Under the pieces are notes generated by a model. The model was not told where the DNA came from, did not search any database, and was given only the letters and a program-made list of their open reading frames with translations. Shown here piece after piece: positions 35,943-45,254 of a DNA stretch of 64,000 nucleotides (the stretch's first letter is position 1; each line of letters opens with the position of its first letter). Source of the DNA: Spirosoma fluviale (lineage in GTDB: Bacteria > Bacteroidota > Bacteroidia > Cytophagales > Cyclobacteriaceae); assembly GCA_945897085.1 (NCBI GenBank), contig CAMDEU010000001.1, positions 42,313-106,312 of the forward strand, written 5' to 3'. Position numbers and translations under genes: made by a program.

Positions 35943-37586
35943 ATGAAAGCTATAAATCCGACCACCACTTCTGCATGGACCAAGCTAGTTGAACTTTCAA
36001 AAAAAAATCAAACTAGCACCATTGCGGCATTTTTTGATCAAAAAGATAGATTTGAGCGCTACAGCAGAAGCTTTGAAGATATTTTGGTTGACTTCTCTAA
36101 AAACCGAATTTCAGACGAAGTTTTCGAGGAACTAATTAAACTAGCTCAGGAGACAGCACTAGAAGACGGCATCGTAAGCATGTTTGATGGTCAAGCAATC
36201 AATCAAACTGAGAACCGTCCTGTTTTACATACGGCCCTCCGAAACCGTTCCAACACTCCAGTAGTGGTGAATGGCCAAGATGTCATGCCTGAAGTCAATG
36301 CAGTATTGACCCAGATGAAGGCTTTTGCTACTCAAATTCATCAAGGAAAATGGTTAGGATATACAGGAAAGCCGATCACTAGGCTAGTAAATATTGGTAT
36401 TGGAGGATCTGACCTGGGACCCGTGATGGTGACAGAAGCATTAAAGGCCTACCAGCACCCTAATTTGAAATTATTTTTCGTTTCCAATGTGGACGGGACG
36501 CATATTGCTGAAACGCTAAATGAAGTTGATCCGGAAACCACACTTTTCTTTGTAGCCTCCAAAACCTTCTCCACGCAGGAGACCATGACCAATGCGCATA
36601 CAGCTAGATCTTGGTTTTTGTCCCATGCAAAAGATGAAAAAGCGATTGCCAAGCATTTTGTGGCCCTTTCAACCAATTCCGCTGCAGTAAGTGATTTTGG
36701 GATTGATCCACAAAATATGTTTGCATTTTGGGATTGGGTAGGAGGTAGATATTCTTTGTGGTCTGCAATCGGACTTCCTATTGCCTGTGCGATTGGATTC
36801 GATCGTTTTGAGGAATTGCTTTCTGGGGCACACTCCATGGACCTGCACTTCAAAAATGCGCCATTAGATCAAAATATTCCTGTGATTTTGGCCTTAGTAG
36901 GAATTTGGAATACCAATTTCCTAGGAGCAACCTCAGAGGCCATCCTACCTTATGACCAATACTTACATCGATTTGCCGCATATTTCCAGCAAGGCAACAT
37001 GGAGAGCAATGGAAAGTACGTAGGTAGAGATGGGAAAAAGGTAAATTATAGTACTGGCCCAATCATTTGGGGGGAACCAGGTACCAATGGACAGCATGCG
37101 TTTTATCAATTAATTCATCAAGGAACACACCTGATTCCATGTGATTTCATTGCACCAGCAAAGTCCCACAACCCGATTGGAGACCATCATATCAAGCTAC
37201 TTTCTAACTTTTTTGCACAAACTGAAGCTCTGATGAAGGGAAAATCGCTGACTGAGGTAGAAGCTGAGATGAGAAAAGGGGGTAAATCAGACGATGAAAT
37301 TCAACGTCTTGCTCCTCATCGCGTATTTGAGGGGAATCGACCTACCAATTCCATATTGGTCAAGAAAATCACTCCCTATACACTAGGGCAGTTGGTAGCG
37401 ATGTATGAACATAAAATTGCTGCACAAGGAATGATTTGGAATATTTTTAGTTTCGATCAGTGGGGAGTGGAACTGGGAAAAGTCCTTGCTAATGGTATCC
37501 TTCCAGAGTTAGCAGGAGAGGCTACTGTCAACTCTCACGATGGCTCTACCAATGGACTGATCAATGCCTACAAAGCGATGAGGTAA
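35943..37586 (+). CDS. pgi: Glucose-6-phosphate isomerase
   Basis: A 547-residue glycolytic enzyme that interconverts glucose 6-phosphate and fructose 6-phosphate in the cytosol. Signatures are complete: [43 protein letters not shown], the [11 protein letters not shown] loop with [19 protein letters not shown], and the final GVELGKVLA. Length fits the long (about 550-residue) eukaryote/E. coli type. It stands alone with its own upstream gap of about 110 bp. Confidence 0.97.
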   Translation: MKAINPTTTSAWTKLVELSKKNQTSTIAAFFDQKDRFERYSRSFEDILVDFSKNRISDEVFEELIKLAQETALEDGIVSMFDGQAINQTENRPVLHTALRNRSNTPVVVNGQDVMPEVNAVLTQMKAFATQIHQGKWLGYTGKPITRLVNIGIGGSDLGPVMVTEALKAYQHPNLKLFFVSNVDGTHIAETLNEVDPETTLFFVASKTFSTQETMTNAHTARSWFLSHAKDEKAIAKHFVALSTNSAAVSDFGIDPQNMFAFWDWVGGRYSLWSAIGLPIACAIGFDRFEELLSGAHSMDLHFKNAPLDQNIPVILALVGIWNTNFLGATSEAILPYDQYLHRFAAYFQQGNMESNGKYVGRDGKKVNYSTGPIIWGEPGTNGQHAFYQLIHQGTHLIPCDFIAPAKSHNPIGDHHIKLLSNFFAQTEALMKGKSLTEVEAEMRKGGKSDDEIQRLAPHRVFEGNRPTNSILVKKITPYTLGQLVAMYEHKIAAQGMIWNIFSFDQWGVELGKVLANGILPELAGEATVNSHDGSTNGLINAYKAMR

Positions 37587-37696
37587 TTCCTTTAGGTGTC
37601 CCAATCAGTTAAACTGAAACTAGAATTTAAAATCCTTGAAATTAGCCATTTTTAAGATTTTTTTTATGGGTAAAAAACGAAATAGGTAGGTGTTTA

Positions 37697-37727
37697 TTTG
37701 GCAAAACAGGGATAGTTTCTATTTTTT
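37697..37727 (+). promoter_or_regulatory. Candidate promoter for the LytTR regulator
   Basis: TTTG, then a 19-bp spacer, then TATTTTTT, seven of eight bases matching TAnnTTTG. The spacing is within the known Bacteroidota range of 17-23. Transcription would begin near 37733, giving a leader of about 40 nt before the LytTR start codon. Confidence 0.4.
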
Positions 37728-37773
37728 CAAACAATAATCTTTTTCAGGGAGTTTACTCGATATATACCTGACT

Positions 37774-38187
37774 ATGAAAGAGCTACTCGAAGTGCGAAAG
37801 ACCAACGGGAACGGAAGTGGGGAGAAGAAGTTATTTTTCCAAGACACGAAACTACTCGTTAAAGATGCGGTATTCGTACGCCAAGAGGGCAGCCTAGTCA
37901 AGGTCAAATTTGATGACATTCTTTGGTTAAAAGGAGATGGCAATTACACCACCTTGATTACTAAGAACTCTGTGTTTTCTGTTAGAAATATTCTAAAAGA
38001 ATTTGAATCGGTCCTTCCGGTGAGCCAGTTTATCCGTATTCACAAAAGCTATATTGTCCAAGCTTCAGAGATTCTTTCGATCACAACCAAGGAGGTAAAA
38101 GTCGGCAATGATCTTGTGCCCATAGGGCGTACATTTTACCACCAACTCCTAGGGGGTATCCGGAAGCTCGGAAGCTTTGGAGATTAA
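37774..38187 (+). CDS. Stand-alone LytTR DNA-binding protein
   Basis: A 137-residue regulator made of a LytTR domain (about 38-132) behind a short charged N-terminus. Domain marks: DDILWLKGDGNYTTLIT, SVRNILKEFESVLP, FIRIHKSYIVQ, KEVKVGNDLVPIGRTF. LytTR domains bind DNA through beta-strand loops, usually at paired 9-12 bp repeats. There is no receiver domain and no histidine kinase next to it, so its signal input is unknown. The last 4 bp overlap the end of queA tail-to-tail. Confidence 0.9.
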   Translation: MKELLEVRKTNGNGSGEKKLFFQDTKLLVKDAVFVRQEGSLVKVKFDDILWLKGDGNYTTLITKNSVFSVRNILKEFESVLPVSQFIRIHKSYIVQASEILSITTKEVKVGNDLVPIGRTFYHQLLGGIRKLGSFGD

Positions 38188-39392
38188 ATCCAAAGTAGGC
38201 TACTGTCTCCGTAGCTAAGAAATCGGTAGTTGTTATCGAGGGCTTCTTGGTAAATATTTTTCCAGTCCTTACCCAAAATCGCTGCAATCAATAGTACAAG
38301 CGTTGAGCCAGGTTGGTGAAAGTTGGTGATCAATCCATCTACTAGTTGAAATCGATACCCTGGAAAGAGAAAAATCTCGGTAGTACCCAATAGTGAATCC
38401 ACTGACTTAGCATTCATTTCTTTAACAATTGCTTCTAAGGCCTCTTTGCCCGTGGGCAAATATTCACGTCGAGCATAAGGAGCAAGTTTTTCAATTTGAA
38501 ATAGACTGCCCCTGTTTTCAAGCAATTGAACACCAAACCAGTACATACTTTCTAGAGTCCTTACTGAAGTGGTGCCCACAGCAATAACTTTCCCTTCATG
38601 TTTGAGCAGTTTTTCAATGGTTTCTAGCTGAATTTCCATTTGTTCACTGTGCATGGGATGCTCTTCCACAGTTTGAGCCTTGATCGGCTGAAATGTCCCA
38701 GCGCTTACATGAAGTGTAAGAGCAGCTTCTTGAATTCCCTTTTTTCGTAACCCCGAAAAAATCTCCTCTGTAAAATGAAGACCCGCAGTTGGCGCTGCTA
38801 CAGCACCTTCTTTCTCAGAATAAACGGTTTGGTAACGCGATTTATCTTCTTCTTGTGCCTTTCGATTGAGGTAAGGTGGAAGGGGTGTTTCCCCACATGC
38901 CTCCACCAAATCTACAAAAGCAATTTCTTCACCTGACCATGAAAATTCGACTTGCTTTAGTTCTCTATTTAGAAGGCGGGCTGTAAGGACCACTTGTTGA
39001 TTTGCTACCGAAACAGTCCCTTGAAGTTCTTCCCCCTCTTTCCATTTTTTAACATTACCAATCATGGTTTCCCAAACCACCGGCTTCTTCGAAGCCATAA
39101 TTTCTGACATCACCTTAGAGGGAGCGACAGGTTGGAGTAAAAACACCTCAATCCGAGCACCCGTTTGACGTTGGAAAATTAAGCGAGCAGGAATTACTTT
39201 GGTATTGTTATAAACTAGGAGGCTACTAGAATCCAAAAGTTCAGGAAGATCAAAAAAATGGCGGTGGTGGAGGATTCCCTTTTTATATTCCAAAAGCTTG
39301 GAATGATCCCGTTTTTCTAAGGGATATTTAGCGATTCGTTCTTCGGGTAAAGTATATTCGTACTCTTTAAGATCAATACTCGGGATTTCCAT
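38184..39392 (-). CDS. queA: tRNA preQ1(34) S-adenosylmethionine ribosyltransferase-isomerase
   Basis: A 402-residue enzyme that adds the epoxycyclopentane ring from SAM to preQ1 in tRNA, giving epoxyqueuosine. Marks: the N-terminal YEYTLPEERIAKYPLEKRDHSKLL, LLVYNNTKVIPARL, GAVAAPTAGLHFTEEI, LHVSAGTFQPI, VGTTSVRTLES and GLITNFHQPGSTLVLLIAA. It is some 50 residues longer than the E. coli protein, as in other Bacteroidota. No other queuosine gene is in the window. Confidence 0.95.
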   Translation of the reverse strand: MEIPSIDLKEYEYTLPEERIAKYPLEKRDHSKLLEYKKGILHHRHFFDLPELLDSSSLLVYNNTKVIPARLIFQRQTGARIEVFLLQPVAPSKVMSEIMASKKPVVWETMIGNVKKWKEGEELQGTVSVANQQVVLTARLLNRELKQVEFSWSGEEIAFVDLVEACGETPLPPYLNRKAQEEDKSRYQTVYSEKEGAVAAPTAGLHFTEEIFSGLRKKGIQEAALTLHVSAGTFQPIKAQTVEEHPMHSEQMEIQLETIEKLLKHEGKVIAVGTTSVRTLESMYWFGVQLLENRGSLFQIEKLAPYARREYLPTGKEALEAIVKEMNAKSVDSLLGTTEIFLFPGYRFQLVDGLITNFHQPGSTLVLLIAAILGKDWKNIYQEALDNNYRFLSYGDSSLLWI

Positions 39393-39454
39393 AAATAGGG
39401 CAATTTATCCTCAAATATAGTTAACCCTTATCAACTCCTTTTGGTTACAGCTTC

Positions 39455-40537
39455 ATGACTTTACCTGTTCACCTTACTTTTTCTTACCTCAAAAGAATGC
39501 TTCTCTTTCGATTTGAAGCAGGAACCTCTCGAGGGGTAATGCATACACGGGACGTCTTTTGGATCAAGGTGCATCGTATGGGAGATTTAGATCAAGTGGG
39601 CTGGGGAGAGGCTGCACCTTTGATTGGCTTGAGTCCAGACTTCTTACCTGATTTTGAGGAAGTTTTAGGGAAATTTTTAGCCCAGGCAAATCAACGGTCT
39701 TGGGATTTGGAGGAGGAGAGCTTACTCCAGCAAGTGAAAGCGTTAGTACCATTTTCACTCCCTTCTATCCGTTTTGGCTTGGAAACGGCCCTTTTGGATT
39801 TTCTTAATGGTGGAAGGAAGCGTATTCTTTCCAATACATTTTTTGATCAGGGAGTGCCTATTCCTATCAACGGATTGATTTGGATGGGAACTAAAGAATT
39901 TATGCTGCAGCAGATTAATCAAAAATTAGGGGAGGGGTTTACCTGCTTGAAAACAAAAATCGGGGCTATTGACTTTGCTCAGGAGCTTGAAATACTTCGC
40001 TATATCCGAGAGCATGAAGCAGCAAAAAATCTTGTACTGCGAGTGGATGCCAATGGTGCCTTTTCAATCCAAGAAGCAATGGGCAAATTGGAGCTATTGC
40101 AGGATTTTGGAATACATAGTATCGAACAGCCCATCGCGGTGGGTCAGTGGAAAGCAATGCGGGAGTTGGCGGTAAAAAGTCCAATTCCAATCGCCTTGGA
40201 TGAGGAACTTATTGGTAAACTAGCTAAAGAGGAAGTACTGAATTCCATACAGCCGCAGTACCTAATTTTAAAACCCAGCCTTTTGGGAGGGATTTTAGAA
40301 ACCCGTGAATGGATTCAGCTTGCAGAAAAAATGGGTATTGGCTGGTGGATGACTTCAGCCTTGGAGAGTGCGATTGGCCTCAATGCCATCTCGCAACTCA
40401 CTTCTATCTATCTACCAAGTCTCCCACAAGGCTTGGGAACAGGGAAATTGTATCACAACAATTTGGAATCCCCTCTACTCGTCAGCAATGGGGAAATTCA
40501 GTATCAACAGGAAGGGGTTTGGGAAACACCTAGTTAG
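39455..40537 (+). CDS. menC: o-Succinylbenzoate synthase
   Basis: A 360-residue enolase-superfamily enzyme that dehydrates SHCHC to o-succinylbenzoate in menaquinone synthesis. The superfamily catalytic set is visible: Lys in CLKTKIG, metal ligands in LRVDANGAF (Asp), IEQP (Glu) and IALDEEL (Asp/Glu), Lys in LILKPSLLGG, and the terminal TSALESAIG. Related dipeptide epimerases share these motifs, but the WGEAAPLIGLS start and the total pattern favour MenC. Other men genes are not in the window. Divergent from queA with a 62-bp gap. Confidence 0.88.
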   Translation: MTLPVHLTFSYLKRMLLFRFEAGTSRGVMHTRDVFWIKVHRMGDLDQVGWGEAAPLIGLSPDFLPDFEEVLGKFLAQANQRSWDLEEESLLQQVKALVPFSLPSIRFGLETALLDFLNGGRKRILSNTFFDQGVPIPINGLIWMGTKEFMLQQINQKLGEGFTCLKTKIGAIDFAQELEILRYIREHEAAKNLVLRVDANGAFSIQEAMGKLELLQDFGIHSIEQPIAVGQWKAMRELAVKSPIPIALDEELIGKLAKEEVLNSIQPQYLILKPSLLGGILETREWIQLAEKMGIGWWMTSALESAIGLNAISQLTSIYLPSLPQGLGTGKLYHNNLESPLLVSNGEIQYQQEGVWETPS

Positions 40538-40574
40538 AAGCTTTTGGAGGCCCCTTAATCTTAGTGGGAGTAAG

Positions 40575-41150
40575 TTATTCCAGTACTTTTTTGATGATTT
40601 TCCGCTTGAGAATGACTACGACAGCCCAAGATAAGTAAGCGGAAAGAACGCCGACCAAGGCACCAAAAAACACGTCTAAAGGATAATGTACCCCTAGATA
40701 AATTCGTGTATAACTGACTACCAAAGCATAAAGAAATAGCCAATAGATTCCTTTTTGCTTTTTATGCAGGATAAGCGTTAAAAATGTGGCCATCCCAAAG
40801 GTGTTGGCAGCATGGGAAGAAACAAAACCATAAAGACCTCCGCATCTACCATAGCTGTGCAGGAGTCCTTCCCATTGTGGATCATGGCAGGGACGGAGTC
40901 GTTCGAAATAGGGTTTCATCAATCCTGAACTAACTTGATCGGCAAGGAGGATGGTCAGCATGACTCCTCCAATCACCCAGGCCGTATTTTTAGGATCTTT
41001 CCGGTAGATTAAATAGACTAGCAAAAGGTACAAGGGAACCCAGGTGATCGTTTGCGTTAGCTGCAAGACGATAGGATCCAATCCATCCGAATGGAAGGAA
41101 TTGAGCCATAGAAATGCTTTCTCGTCCCAATGCTTAATAGATTCTATCAT
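40575..41150 (-). CDS. PAP2-family membrane phosphatase
   Basis: A 191-residue protein with about five membrane segments. The PAP2 motifs are present: KPYFERLRP (Lys and Arg), FVSSHAANTFG (catalytic His) and TRIYLGVHYPLDV (Arg, His, Asp). Family members dephosphorylate undecaprenyl pyrophosphate, phosphatidylglycerophosphate or lipid A. The start overlaps the end of hemF by 4 bp, so it lies at the end of a tamL-hemF-PAP2 unit. Given that context a lipid-carrier or lipid A role is possible. Confidence 0.9.
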   Translation of the reverse strand: MIESIKHWDEKAFLWLNSFHSDGLDPIVLQLTQTITWVPLYLLLVYLIYRKDPKNTAWVIGGVMLTILLADQVSSGLMKPYFERLRPCHDPQWEGLLHSYGRCGGLYGFVSSHAANTFGMATFLTLILHKKQKGIYWLFLYALVVSYTRIYLGVHYPLDVFFGALVGVLSAYLSWAVVVILKRKIIKKVLE

Positions 41151-42058
41151 GCGGTATACGAAATCCAGTCAATTCCTTTTTTTAGATGAGCCAAGGTATA
41201 TTCCTCCGCACTTCCTGGCTTGGGTTCATGCTGATAGGACCATTCTGCTTGTGGGGGCATGCTCATTAAAATACTTTCTGTCCGTCCATTGGTATCCAAA
41301 CCAAACTTGGTTCCTGCATCCCATACCAGATTAAACTCCACATAGCGGCCACGACGGAGTCCTTGCCAAGCTTTTTGCTCAGGTCCGAATGGAAGCACGG
41401 AGTTCTTTTCCATGAAGTGGGTATATACCTCCGGAAAAAGTCTTCCTAAGGCAAGGCTAAAATCTAAAATCTCCTGGAAATGGCTGTCCGAGGTAGCGCT
41501 GAGTCGATCGTAAAAAATGCCCCCAATGCCACGGGTCTCTTGACGATGCTTGATGAAAAAGTACTCATCTGCCCAATTTTTGAACTTGGGATAGTAGCTT
41601 GAATCAAAGGAATCGCAGGTTTCTTTTAATTTTTGGTGAAAGTAAGCCGCATCTTCTGGAACAATATAGTGGGGGGTCAAATCTATTCCTCCACCAAACC
41701 AATGGGTGCCATCTTCCATCTCGAAGTATCGGATATTCATGTGGATGATGGGGACCATAGGATTGAAGGGATGCAAAACGATAGACACTCCAGTAGCAAA
41801 AAAAATACCGGACTCCAACCCAAGCTTATCAGAAATCTTTTTGGGAGTGGGGCCGTGTACAGCCGAAAAGGCTACTCCACCTTTTTCAAGGATTGCTCCA
41901 TCTTGAAAAATTCGAGTTTGCCCTCCTCCACCTTCTTCTCTAACCCAATTGTCTGCTTTGAAGGATCCTGCACCGTCTCCAGCCTCAACGGCTTCGCAAA
42001 TGTAATCCTGCATTTGCTTGTAAATGGCTGCAATTTCTTCTTTTGATTTCCTACTCAT
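41147..42058 (-). CDS. hemF: Oxygen-dependent coproporphyrinogen III oxidase
   Basis: A 303-residue enzyme that converts coproporphyrinogen III to protoporphyrinogen IX with O2 in haem synthesis. Family marks: FKADNWVREEGGGGQTRIFQ, HPFNPMVPIIHMNIRYFE, WFGGGIDLTPHY, RGIGGIFYDRL, GRYVEFNLVWDAGTKFGL and SILMSMPP. The start MSRKSKEE is used; a longer frame would begin inside tamL and add 31 unrelated residues. It follows tamL after 13 bp. The enzyme implies growth with oxygen. Confidence 0.96.
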   Translation of the reverse strand: MSRKSKEEIAAIYKQMQDYICEAVEAGDGAGSFKADNWVREEGGGGQTRIFQDGAILEKGGVAFSAVHGPTPKKISDKLGLESGIFFATGVSIVLHPFNPMVPIIHMNIRYFEMEDGTHWFGGGIDLTPHYIVPEDAAYFHQKLKETCDSFDSSYYPKFKNWADEYFFIKHRQETRGIGGIFYDRLSATSDSHFQEILDFSLALGRLFPEVYTHFMEKNSVLPFGPEQKAWQGLRRGRYVEFNLVWDAGTKFGLDTNGRTESILMSMPPQAEWSYQHEPKPGSAEEYTLAHLKKGIDWISYTA

Positions 42059-42071
42059 TAGTTTTTTGATT

Positions 42072-44489
42072 TTAGAATGGATACCCAATTCCAAAATTAA
42101 ATACGGTTTGTCCTTTTTCCCCGAAGGGTTTATTGAATCGAATGTTGTCAAGAATCCATCGTTGGCCTTCTTGGCGTGCTGGATCGAGGGCTTTGGTAGC
42201 CAAGTCTAGGCGGATGACTAAAAAGTCGAAATCCATTCGTAATCCTACACCAGTGCCTACCGCAATCTCCTTGTAAAATCGATCGTATCTAAAATCTGCT
42301 CCAGGGCGAGCATCGTCCCTGCCGATCATCCAAGAGTTACCTGCGTCTAGGAAAACTGCCATATCAAAGTAGCTAAATAACTTTCTGCGGTACTCAAACA
42401 TGCTCTCAAGAATCATTTCTGCAGGTTGCTCATTTCTGTAATCGTAATTCCCACCTGGTCCAGTGATTGGGGTAGAACTTCCAGGTCCAAGTCTTCTCGC
42501 TTGCCAAGCACGGATACTGGTACCACCTCCAGCAAAGAAATATTTCTCATAAGGCAAAATCCCCACACTGACTCCATAAGGACGTGCCATCCCAAAATTG
42601 AGTCGGTAGGCAAGGGTTTGTTTTTTGCTAATTGGATAATAACGCCTGTAATCAACTTGTCCCTTAAGCCATTGGAAATTGGCATAGTTGATATCTGGAG
42701 AATCGTTTCTCCGAACATTGGTTAAATTCAAGGTAGTCCCGCCACTTTCTCCAAAAACTCGGAGTAGGGAGGCTTTTCGCGCTGAAAAATCGCCGTATCG
42801 ATTAAAATTGATCAGGGTCTGACCTGAAAAACTACTAATCAGGGAGGGTAGAAATGACCAGATCAGGTTGTTACCATCGCTCTGTAAGTTTTCCAGAATG
42901 CTTAGGAATTCGTCTTGAATATAGGGCGTACGGATGTAGCTGACATCTGCGGCATTAATCGTAAAGGATTGACGATTGTTGCGCGTAGCCCAGGTGTATC
43001 CCAATTGTCCATTGATGGCATTTCGGTTGTATTCCGGCCGATTGGTGCTCAAATACCCAAATTGAACTTTTGTATTCGGATTGTATTTTCCCAATTGCTG
43101 AAGTGTCTTTGGGGAAAATGGGATTAAGAATCTAGGGAAAATTACAGAAAGTGAGGTATTGATTTCACTGCTTTGGTAAACGCCTTGGCCTGTGGCAGAA
43201 GCAACACCCTCCAAGCCAGCCCTGAAATTGAGTTCAAGCAGTTCACCAGCTCTAAAGAAATTACGATTTCTTAGTGCCGTACTAAAAAAGGGTCCTGGAA
43301 GCTGCTCAGTGATGGTCATCCCCAGCTGATTGGTTAGCTGGTATTTTTGATTGGGTTGTGTATAAATAGCGGCGGTCAGGGAGGTTCCTAGCGTATCAAA
43401 AGTAATATTAACGAATCGGAAAAGGTCCAAACTATTAATCAGCCGTTGAGTTTCAAGTGCTTCAATCCTATTATAGGGCTTCCCCTTTTGCAATTGAATC
43501 CTTGAGGCTAGGATTTTGGCAGAATACCGATCTCGATAAAAGGAAAAATCAATTCCTTGATAATGGGTTAGGATTCGTCTGTCTGCAAACTCATCGGAAG
43601 GAGGATTGATTTGCAGGCTGATCGAATCGAGCGTATATACTTGATGGCTTTCTGCAAAGGCAGGTTTTTGGATGACTTGCTCCAGTCGTATGGTCTTCGC
43701 CGCAGTGTCTTGGTAGGCGATGAAGTTGATGTAGGACTTCGAAAACATGTAGTAGCCCTTATTTTTGAGCAATTCTTCCAACCTATTGCGTTCTGCCGTG
43801 ATATTATCTTGGTTATAAATCTCTCCTTTTTTGATAAAAGAATTGGATGAAAAGCTCGAAAGGAGCCCTTGAATTTCAGAATTGTCGATGCGTGTATATA
43901 CCGAATCAAGGATGTATGGATTATTTTCTTTGATTAGGTAAGCGATGGATGCTTTTTTGTTTTTAGTTGAAATGCTGTAGTCTACATCTGCATCAAAAAA
44001 ACCATGATTGATAAGATAACCTTTCATGTTTTTTCTGGATTTTTCAACCAAATTACTATCTAAGAGGACTACAGGATTTCCCGTACGCATCAGCGCATTC
44101 CCATATTCTAAGATCTTATCCAGACCTTCTAACTTGATCTTTAAGTTTTCTACTTTTCGTTTGTAGGATAATTCATTGGATTGAACCTCATTATCCAATT
44201 GAAGCGCGTTCAATTCGTCAACTACTTTAGTTCGTTTGGTGGCAACTTTACTACTATCGTAAAATTTGTTTCCTATTCGATAGAGCATTACACCAAAGGA
44301 ACCTCCCAAAATTCTGGTATTAGGTTCTTGCTCTAGCAGTTGTTGAAGAGCATCCGCATCCGCCTTATTTAGGCCAACTAGTTCATTGTCATAGACCGCA
44401 TACTCACCCTCCTCCAAATTTCTGGTCAAAGAGCAGCTAAGGCAAAACCAGAGTAGACTGAGAAAAAGTATATATTTGGAAGATTTCAA
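42072..44489 (-). CDS. tamL: TamL-type BamA/TamA-family outer-membrane lipoprotein
   Basis: An 805-residue Omp85 protein. It begins with a lipoprotein signal (hydrophobic core then LSCS, lipidated Cys at residue 19), which separates the Bacteroidota TamL type from BamA and TamA. POTRA-like domains lie at about 140-390. The 16-strand barrel follows (from about 395), with GGTSIRAWQARRLGPG near residue 650 as the substrate-gate/RGF-like loop, ending FNFGIGYPF. It probably inserts or exports outer-membrane proteins together with TamB, which is not adjacent. The start codon is TTG: no ATG lies in frame before the signal. Confidence 0.88.
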   Translation of the reverse strand: MKSSKYILFLSLLWFCLSCSLTRNLEEGEYAVYDNELVGLNKADADALQQLLEQEPNTRILGGSFGVMLYRIGNKFYDSSKVATKRTKVVDELNALQLDNEVQSNELSYKRKVENLKIKLEGLDKILEYGNALMRTGNPVVLLDSNLVEKSRKNMKGYLINHGFFDADVDYSISTKNKKASIAYLIKENNPYILDSVYTRIDNSEIQGLLSSFSSNSFIKKGEIYNQDNITAERNRLEELLKNKGYYMFSKSYINFIAYQDTAAKTIRLEQVIQKPAFAESHQVYTLDSISLQINPPSDEFADRRILTHYQGIDFSFYRDRYSAKILASRIQLQKGKPYNRIEALETQRLINSLDLFRFVNITFDTLGTSLTAAIYTQPNQKYQLTNQLGMTITEQLPGPFFSTALRNRNFFRAGELLELNFRAGLEGVASATGQGVYQSSEINTSLSVIFPRFLIPFSPKTLQQLGKYNPNTKVQFGYLSTNRPEYNRNAINGQLGYTWATRNNRQSFTINAADVSYIRTPYIQDEFLSILENLQSDGNNLIWSFLPSLISSFSGQTLINFNRYGDFSARKASLLRVFGESGGTTLNLTNVRRNDSPDINYANFQWLKGQVDYRRYYPISKKQTLAYRLNFGMARPYGVSVGILPYEKYFFAGGGTSIRAWQARRLGPGSSTPITGPGGNYDYRNEQPAEMILESMFEYRRKLFSYFDMAVFLDAGNSWMIGRDDARPGADFRYDRFYKEIAVGTGVGLRMDFDFLVIRLDLATKALDPARQEGQRWILDNIRFNKPFGEKGQTVFNFGIGYPF
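44471..44478 (+). promoter_or_regulatory. Possible -7 box for the RNA methyltransferase gene
   Basis: TATATTTG matches TAnnTTTG exactly and lies 29 bp before the methyltransferase start, inside the 5' end of tamL. No TTTG at -33 was found. The gap between the two divergent starts is only 18 bp, so promoters must sit within the neighbouring genes. Confidence 0.25.
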
Positions 44490-44507
44490 GTTCGAATTGG
44501 AGGACGA

Positions 44508-45254
44508 ATGCTAAGCAAAAATACGGTTAAGTTTATAAAATCCTTACATCAAAAAAAATACCGCCTTGAGTCGGGAAAATTCTTTGTAGAAGGGGAGAAA
44601 AGTGTGGTTGAAGTTCTTCAATCTAGTTTCACGGTGGATTTACTTTTAGTCACCCAGGAATTTGCTGCTAAACATGCCCCATTATTGAGTGGCAAAGCAT
44701 TCGAGGTGCTTTTTGTGACCCCCAATCAACTCGAGCAGGTAGGGCAGTATCAAAGCAATGATTCCGCATTGGCAGTAGTTCAAATTAAGCCAAACCAAGC
44801 ATTTTTACCTGAAAAAGGCGAACTTATCCTTGCATTGGATGAGGTTCGGGATCCGGGTAACCTCGGTACTATCATTCGAATTGCAGATTGGTATGGCATC
44901 AAAAAATTAATTTTTTCCACCCATTCCGCTGAATTTTACAATCCGAAAGTGATTCAAGCCTCCATGGGTTCATTTACGCGTGTGCAATTTTATTATGGAG
45001 ACTTAGCTCAGGCGTTTCAACAATGGAAATTACCAGTGTATGGGGCTTTTTTAGAAGGTGAATCTATTCATGAACTTATAAATCCTTCTCCAGGTGTGCT
45101 TTTGCTTGGGAATGAATCTCAGGGAATATCGAAAGAGGTTGAAAAGTGGGTGAATAGCAAGATTACCATCCCAAGTTTTGGAAAGGCAGAATCTCTCAAT
45201 GTCGCCATAGCCACTGCCATTTTCTGTGATAATTTCAAAAGACTTGTTCACTAA
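44508..45254 (+). CDS. TrmH/SpoU-family RNA 2'-O-methyltransferase
   Basis: A 248-residue SPOUT enzyme, which methylates ribose 2'-O in rRNA or tRNA with SAM. The N-terminal RNA-binding part (HQKKYRLESGKFFVEGEKSVVE) is followed by the knotted domain: ILALDEVRDPGNLGTIIRIADWYG, GVLLLGNESQGIS and SFGKAESLNVAIATAIF. An SD-like GGAGG stands 5 bp before the ATG. The target base is unknown. It overlaps the next gene by one base (TAATG). Confidence 0.92.
   Translation: MLSKNTVKFIKSLHQKKYRLESGKFFVEGEKSVVEVLQSSFTVDLLLVTQEFAAKHAPLLSGKAFEVLFVTPNQLEQVGQYQSNDSALAVVQIKPNQAFLPEKGELILALDEVRDPGNLGTIIRIADWYGIKKLIFSTHSAEFYNPKVIQASMGSFTRVQFYYGDLAQAFQQWKLPVYGAFLEGESIHELINPSPGVLLLGNESQGISKEVEKWVNSKITIPSFGKAESLNVAIATAIFCDNFKRLVH

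Noticed and set aside
42059-42151. Longer N-terminus for hemF
   Set aside because: The extension would start inside tamL and add residues unlike HemF; the shorter ATG start gives a standard-length enzyme.
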